Shown here in pieces: positions 60,576 through 64,000 of a DNA stretch of 64,000 nt. This DNA comes from GWF2-33-9 sp964500435 (GTDB taxonomy: Bacteria > Bacteroidota > Ignavibacteria > Kapaibacteriales > UBA2268), in the NCBI GenBank assembly GCA_964500435.1, contig CAZCNL010000001.1:496001-560000 (forward strand), in the 5' to 3' direction. The translations under genes and the position numbers were made by a program. The stretch's first letter is position 1. The number at the start of each line of letters is the position of its first letter. The notes below the pieces were generated by a model that was not told the DNA's origin, made no database searches, and worked only from the letters and a program-made list of their open reading frames with translations.

Positions 60576-63386
60576 ATGACAAAACCTTCGAAAAATATTG
60601 AAAACAAAAGCAAAAGTATTATTTTAAAAAATGTAAGCCAAAATAACTTAAAAAATATCAGTGTAGAAATTCCCCGAAATAAAATTACAGTTATTACTGG
60701 TTTAAGTGGTTCAGGTAAATCCTCGTTAGCATTCGATACACTATATGCCGAAGGGCAACGGCGTTTCGTTGAATCACTATCTGCGTATACTCGGCAATTT
60801 TTGGAACGAATGGAAAAACCTAATGTTGAATATATTTCTGGATTACCACCAGCAGTCGCAATTCAACAAAAACCACCTACAAAAAATCCTCGCTCCACTG
60901 TTGGAACAACAACCGAGATTTATGATTATCTGCGTGTTCTTTTTGCAAGGATTGGTCATACTTTTTGCTATAATTGTGGTAAAGAAGTTAAAAAAGACAC
61001 ACCACAAGACATTGTCAATTTTGTCAAAACTCTTCCTGAAAATAGCAAATTATATATTTTATTTCCCATTTCGCCTCAAACAAAAATATTGAAGGATGAA
61101 TTACAAAGATTCCGTGAGCTGGGCTTTTTCAGGGCGGTTAAACATAATTCAAATGAAATTATTGATTTTGAAAATAATGAAATTCATTCAAATTTATTGA
61201 ATGAAGATTTGTATATTTTATCTGATAGAGTTATTTTAAAATATAATGATGAATTGTTCAGCAGAATTACGGATTCAATCGAAACTGCTTTCAATATGGG
61301 AAATGGTAGAATTATTATTCGAAATTTAACCGAAAATAAAGATTATAAGTTTAGTTCAAATTTCGAATGCTCAGATTGCGAAATAGTATATCAAGAACCA
61401 TCTCCTCAACTTTTTAGTTTTAATAACCCCCTTGGTGCGTGCCCACATTGCCAAGGTTTTGGAAGAACAATTGGCTGGGATGAAGATTTAGTTATTCCTG
61501 ATAAATCAAAAACCATAGAAGATGGAGCGATACATCCTTTGCGAACTGATGCAATGTTGAAATTTCAATTGGAAATTTTGAATAATTTAAAGAAATTGAA
61601 CGTGCCCGTGAATAAACCTTATATGTTCCTAAGTGATGAAGAAAGGAAAATTGTATGGGAAGGAAAAGGTAAATTTAAAGGTATAAATGGCTTTATTGAT
61701 TTTGTCAACTCAAATAATCATAAAGTACAATATCGTATTTTAGCAGTTCGCTATCGAGGTTACACAACTTGCAAAGTTTGTGGTGGTTCGAGAATTCGAA
61801 CGTCCGCACGTCAAGTTTTCATTCGTGGGATGAATTTGCCCAAATTAATTGAATTACCAATTGACAAAGTTTTAGAATTTTTCACTGAATTGAAATTAGA
61901 ATTAAATGACAATGAGAAGAAAATTGCCCTCCAAGTGGTCGAAGAAATTATCCGCAGATTAAATTTACTCGTAAAAATTGGATTAAGTTATCTTACATTA
62001 TCGAGGATGACACAAACGCTCTCTGGTGGTGAATTGCAAAGAATTAACTTGGCAACGGCTCTCGGGTCTTCTCTTGTTGGAACTTTGTACGTATTGGATG
62101 AACCAAGCATTGGATTACATCCTCAAGATACAAACAAATTAATTGATATTCTCAAAAGAATGAGGGATATTGGCAATACAATTGTTGTTGTGGAACACGA
62201 CTTGGATATAATTAATGCAGCTGATTATGTGATTGAATTAGGTCCAAAATCAGGTGAACAAGGCGGTGAAGTTGTTTTCTCGGGCACTGTCGATGAACTT
62301 TGGAAGTCTCAAAATTCTATAACAAGCAAGTATTTAAATGGAACAAAAAAAATAACTTCATTTACAAAAAGGAAAATAAGCAATTCCAAAATCACCATAC
62401 TGAACCCACGAGAAAATAATTTAAAAATGGATTCCGTTGAATTTCCCTTGAATTGTATAAATGTTGTAACAGGAGTTTCAGGTTCGGGAAAGAGTTCCCT
62501 GGTTTTTGATGTGCTTTATTCAGGATTAAGGCGGCAACGAGGTGAAAGCAACGGGATGAACAGTAAATTCGAAAAAATAACTGGTGGACATTTACTCAAC
62601 TCTGTCGAAATAGTTGACCAATCATCTATAGGAAAATCTTCTCGCTCAACACCGGCAACCTACGTAAAAGCTTTTGACGCAATCAGAGATATTTTTGCAT
62701 CGACTCAATTAGCACGACAATTCGGACTGAAACCCGGTTATTTTTCATTTAATGTTCCCGGAGGACGTTGCGAAGTATGCGAAGGTGAAGGTTATGTCAA
62801 TATTGATATGCAATTTTTAGCTGACGTTAAACTCGTTTGTGAAGCTTGTGGAGGAAAAAGATATAAAAAAGACACATTAAATTTTAAATATAAGAATAAA
62901 TCAATCGTAGATGTCTTAGAAATGACGGTGGACGAAGCTTTACTCTTTTTTGAAGACCAGCCAACTGTAACACGCAAACTTTCGATTTTGCAAGAAATTG
63001 GGTTAGGTTATCTCAAAATTGGACAACCTGCAACTGTTCTTTCTGGGGGGGAATCTCAAAGGCTAAAAATTGCTGAGTTTCTTTCTTCGAAAAATAGCAC
63101 TAATAATTTAATTATCTTTGATGAACCTACAACAGGATTGCATATTGATGATGTTTCGAAGCTATTTAAATCTTTTCAAAAATTAGTTGATGAAGGCAAT
63201 TCGTTAATTATTGTCGAACACAATTTAGAAATCATTAGAAATGCAGATTGGATAATTGATTTAGGTCCAGGTGCGGGTGTCAATGGTGGTAACTTGCTTT
63301 TTTCTGGCACTCCCGAAGAATTATTAAAGCAAAAAACACCTACTGCACAGTCTTTAAATCAATATTTAAAATCTATGAAATTTTGA
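60576..63386 (+). CDS. uvrA: Excinuclease ABC subunit A
   Basis: This is the damage-recognition ATPase of nucleotide excision repair, 936 residues. It has two ABC modules: Walker A GLSGSGKSS with signature LSGGELQR, and GVSGSGKSS with signature LSGGESQR. Zinc-binding cysteine sets are intact (CSDCEIVY, CPHCQGFG; CEVCEGEGY, CEACGGKRY). VESLSAYTRQFLERMEKP follows the first P-loop as in the family. It diverges from the TerB-like gene. uvrB and uvrC are not in the window. The start ATG follows an A-rich leader without a strong ribosome binding site. Confidence 0.98.
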   Translation: MTKPSKNIENKSKSIILKNVSQNNLKNISVEIPRNKITVITGLSGSGKSSLAFDTLYAEGQRRFVESLSAYTRQFLERMEKPNVEYISGLPPAVAIQQKPPTKNPRSTVGTTTEIYDYLRVLFARIGHTFCYNCGKEVKKDTPQDIVNFVKTLPENSKLYILFPISPQTKILKDELQRFRELGFFRAVKHNSNEIIDFENNEIHSNLLNEDLYILSDRVILKYNDELFSRITDSIETAFNMGNGRIIIRNLTENKDYKFSSNFECSDCEIVYQEPSPQLFSFNNPLGACPHCQGFGRTIGWDEDLVIPDKSKTIEDGAIHPLRTDAMLKFQLEILNNLKKLNVPVNKPYMFLSDEERKIVWEGKGKFKGINGFIDFVNSNNHKVQYRILAVRYRGYTTCKVCGGSRIRTSARQVFIRGMNLPKLIELPIDKVLEFFTELKLELNDNEKKIALQVVEEIIRRLNLLVKIGLSYLTLSRMTQTLSGGELQRINLATALGSSLVGTLYVLDEPSIGLHPQDTNKLIDILKRMRDIGNTIVVVEHDLDIINAADYVIELGPKSGEQGGEVVFSGTVDELWKSQNSITSKYLNGTKKITSFTKRKISNSKITILNPRENNLKMDSVEFPLNCINVVTGVSGSGKSSLVFDVLYSGLRRQRGESNGMNSKFEKITGGHLLNSVEIVDQSSIGKSSRSTPATYVKAFDAIRDIFASTQLARQFGLKPGYFSFNVPGGRCEVCEGEGYVNIDMQFLADVKLVCEACGGKRYKKDTLNFKYKNKSIVDVLEMTVDEALLFFEDQPTVTRKLSILQEIGLGYLKIGQPATVLSGGESQRLKIAEFLSSKNSTNNLIIFDEPTTGLHIDDVSKLFKSFQKLVDEGNSLIIVEHNLEIIRNADWIIDLGPGAGVNGGNLLFSGTPEELLKQKTPTAQSLNQYLKSMKF

Positions 63387-63397
63387 CATTATTCAAT

Positions 63398-64000
63398 ATG
63401 AAGTTTCACTACATTTTTAAAAATTTAGCAAAATATTCTACGTTTCACATAATTTTGACATTGTTTTTTTTCTTTAATCTTTGCCCAATCTATGCAAGTT
63501 GGGACTCCTCCTTACTTTCGTACTTAACGTCTATTGAAGAAGACAAATTAGAAAATCATCCAATGTTATCATTATGGTATGGTTATTCGAATGTTGATAA
63601 TAATTTAATTTTACAAAACACTGGCAAAGAAAACATATTTGCTCCTTTATTTAATATCGGTGTTAAATATGGATTCAAAAGATATAAAATTGATAAAAAA
63701 TTAGATAATTTATATTTAATTAGTGGGGAAAACGCTTTTTTAGAAAATATTAGTTCACATTTAAAACCTAAAAACTTCAAATTTGATGGATATACAATTG
63801 ATGGTTGGCGATTCGGCTTTTCTACGAATAATGGGTTTGGAATTACTTTTTCACAAAATCATAATATAGAATTTACCTCTCAATCTTCTTTTGTATGGTA
63901 TCGTTTTGATTTCGAACAATATCCCGAAGAAATAATGCCTTTAAATGCAATTTCATCTCTTGATACGAAATATAAGTTTGGTTCCGAATTTACGGGCGAA
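63398..64000 (+). CDS. Exported protein, probably outer-membrane, 3' end cut off
   Basis: The frame opens at an ATG 11 bp after uvrA and stays open for 201 codons to the window edge. A hydrophobic segment (TFHIILTLFFFFNLCPIYA) ending in a signal-peptide-like site precedes a mature part that alternates polar and aromatic residues (LSLWYGYSN, FNIGVKYGFKRYK, WRFGFSTNNGFGITF). That pattern resembles outer-membrane beta strands. The family is not recognised. The missing end would be needed to see any anchor or sorting domain. Confidence 0.65.
   Translation, partial: MKFHYIFKNLAKYSTFHIILTLFFFFNLCPIYASWDSSLLSYLTSIEEDKLENHPMLSLWYGYSNVDNNLILQNTGKENIFAPLFNIGVKYGFKRYKIDKKLDNLYLISGENAFLENISSHLKPKNFKFDGYTIDGWRFGFSTNNGFGITFSQNHNIEFTSQSSFVWYRFDFEQYPEEIMPLNAISSLDTKYKFGSEFTGE

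Noticed and set aside
1..64000. tRNA, rRNA, transposase or prophage genes
   Set aside because: I looked for conserved tRNA arms, transposase motifs and phage genes in gaps and frames and saw none. The intergenic spaces are too short for rRNA.

Overview
The window is very AT-rich, densely coded Gram-negative DNA with an outer membrane (lpxB, OmpA-type protein, lspA). Two proteins end in segments that look like type IX secretion C-terminal sorting domains. Complex I is an 11-gene nuo operon without nuoE, nuoF or nuoG, and there are Cytophaga-type proteins such as an SDR-family threonine dehydrogenase. Together these point to the Bacteroidota/Chlorobi/Ignavibacteria assemblage, possibly a Kapabacteria-like lineage. 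That placement is inference from gene content. I see no rRNA, tRNA, CRISPR array, insertion sequence or prophage.

Layout. 1-4.9 kb: truncated lpxB diverges from dnaE, which is followed by a tiny membrane protein. 4.9-17.4 kb: six minus-strand genes with short gaps. In transcription order they are a giant glycine-rich secreted protein, an outer-membrane OmpA-type protein, an S41-like protease, tilS, hpt and an AAG-type glycosylase. 17.7-21.4 kb: ftsH and a novel-looking protein with five helical repeats, both on the plus strand. 21.4-22.05 kb: the only long non-coding gap, holding two terminators and a ten-unit, exactly 21-bp tandem repeat. 22.05-32.7 kb: nuoABCDHIJKLMN on the minus strand. 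32.9-41.3 kb: housekeeping and signalling genes (methyltransferase, dapB, orphan histidine kinase, rpe, Lon-like protease, PASTA protein, nrnA-like, an acidic unknown). 41.5-54.2 kb: dapD and cell-surface genes (flippase, UDP-galactopyranose mutase, M16 protease, FG-GAP protein, rluD, lspA, glycosyltransferase, FemAB-like protein). 54.2-60.4 kb: flavodiiron protein, threonine dehydrogenase, hemerythrin-PAS protein, poly-HAMP chemoreceptor and a TerB-like protein. 60.6-64 kb: uvrA and a truncated exported protein.

How they work together. The nuo genes would build a proton-pumping complex fed by something other than a local NADH module. The flavodiiron protein, hemerythrin-PAS protein and chemoreceptor form a plausible oxygen and redox handling neighbourhood. 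FtsH, the Lon-like protease, the S41-like protein and the M16 peptidase give the window an unusual share of proteolysis genes. The least explained items are the 21-bp repeat array with its palindromic cores and nearly open reading frame, the repeat protein behind ftsH, and the acidic 209-residue protein.

Limits: everything here was read by eye. Family calls rest on motifs and were not searched against databases. Residue numbers were counted by hand.
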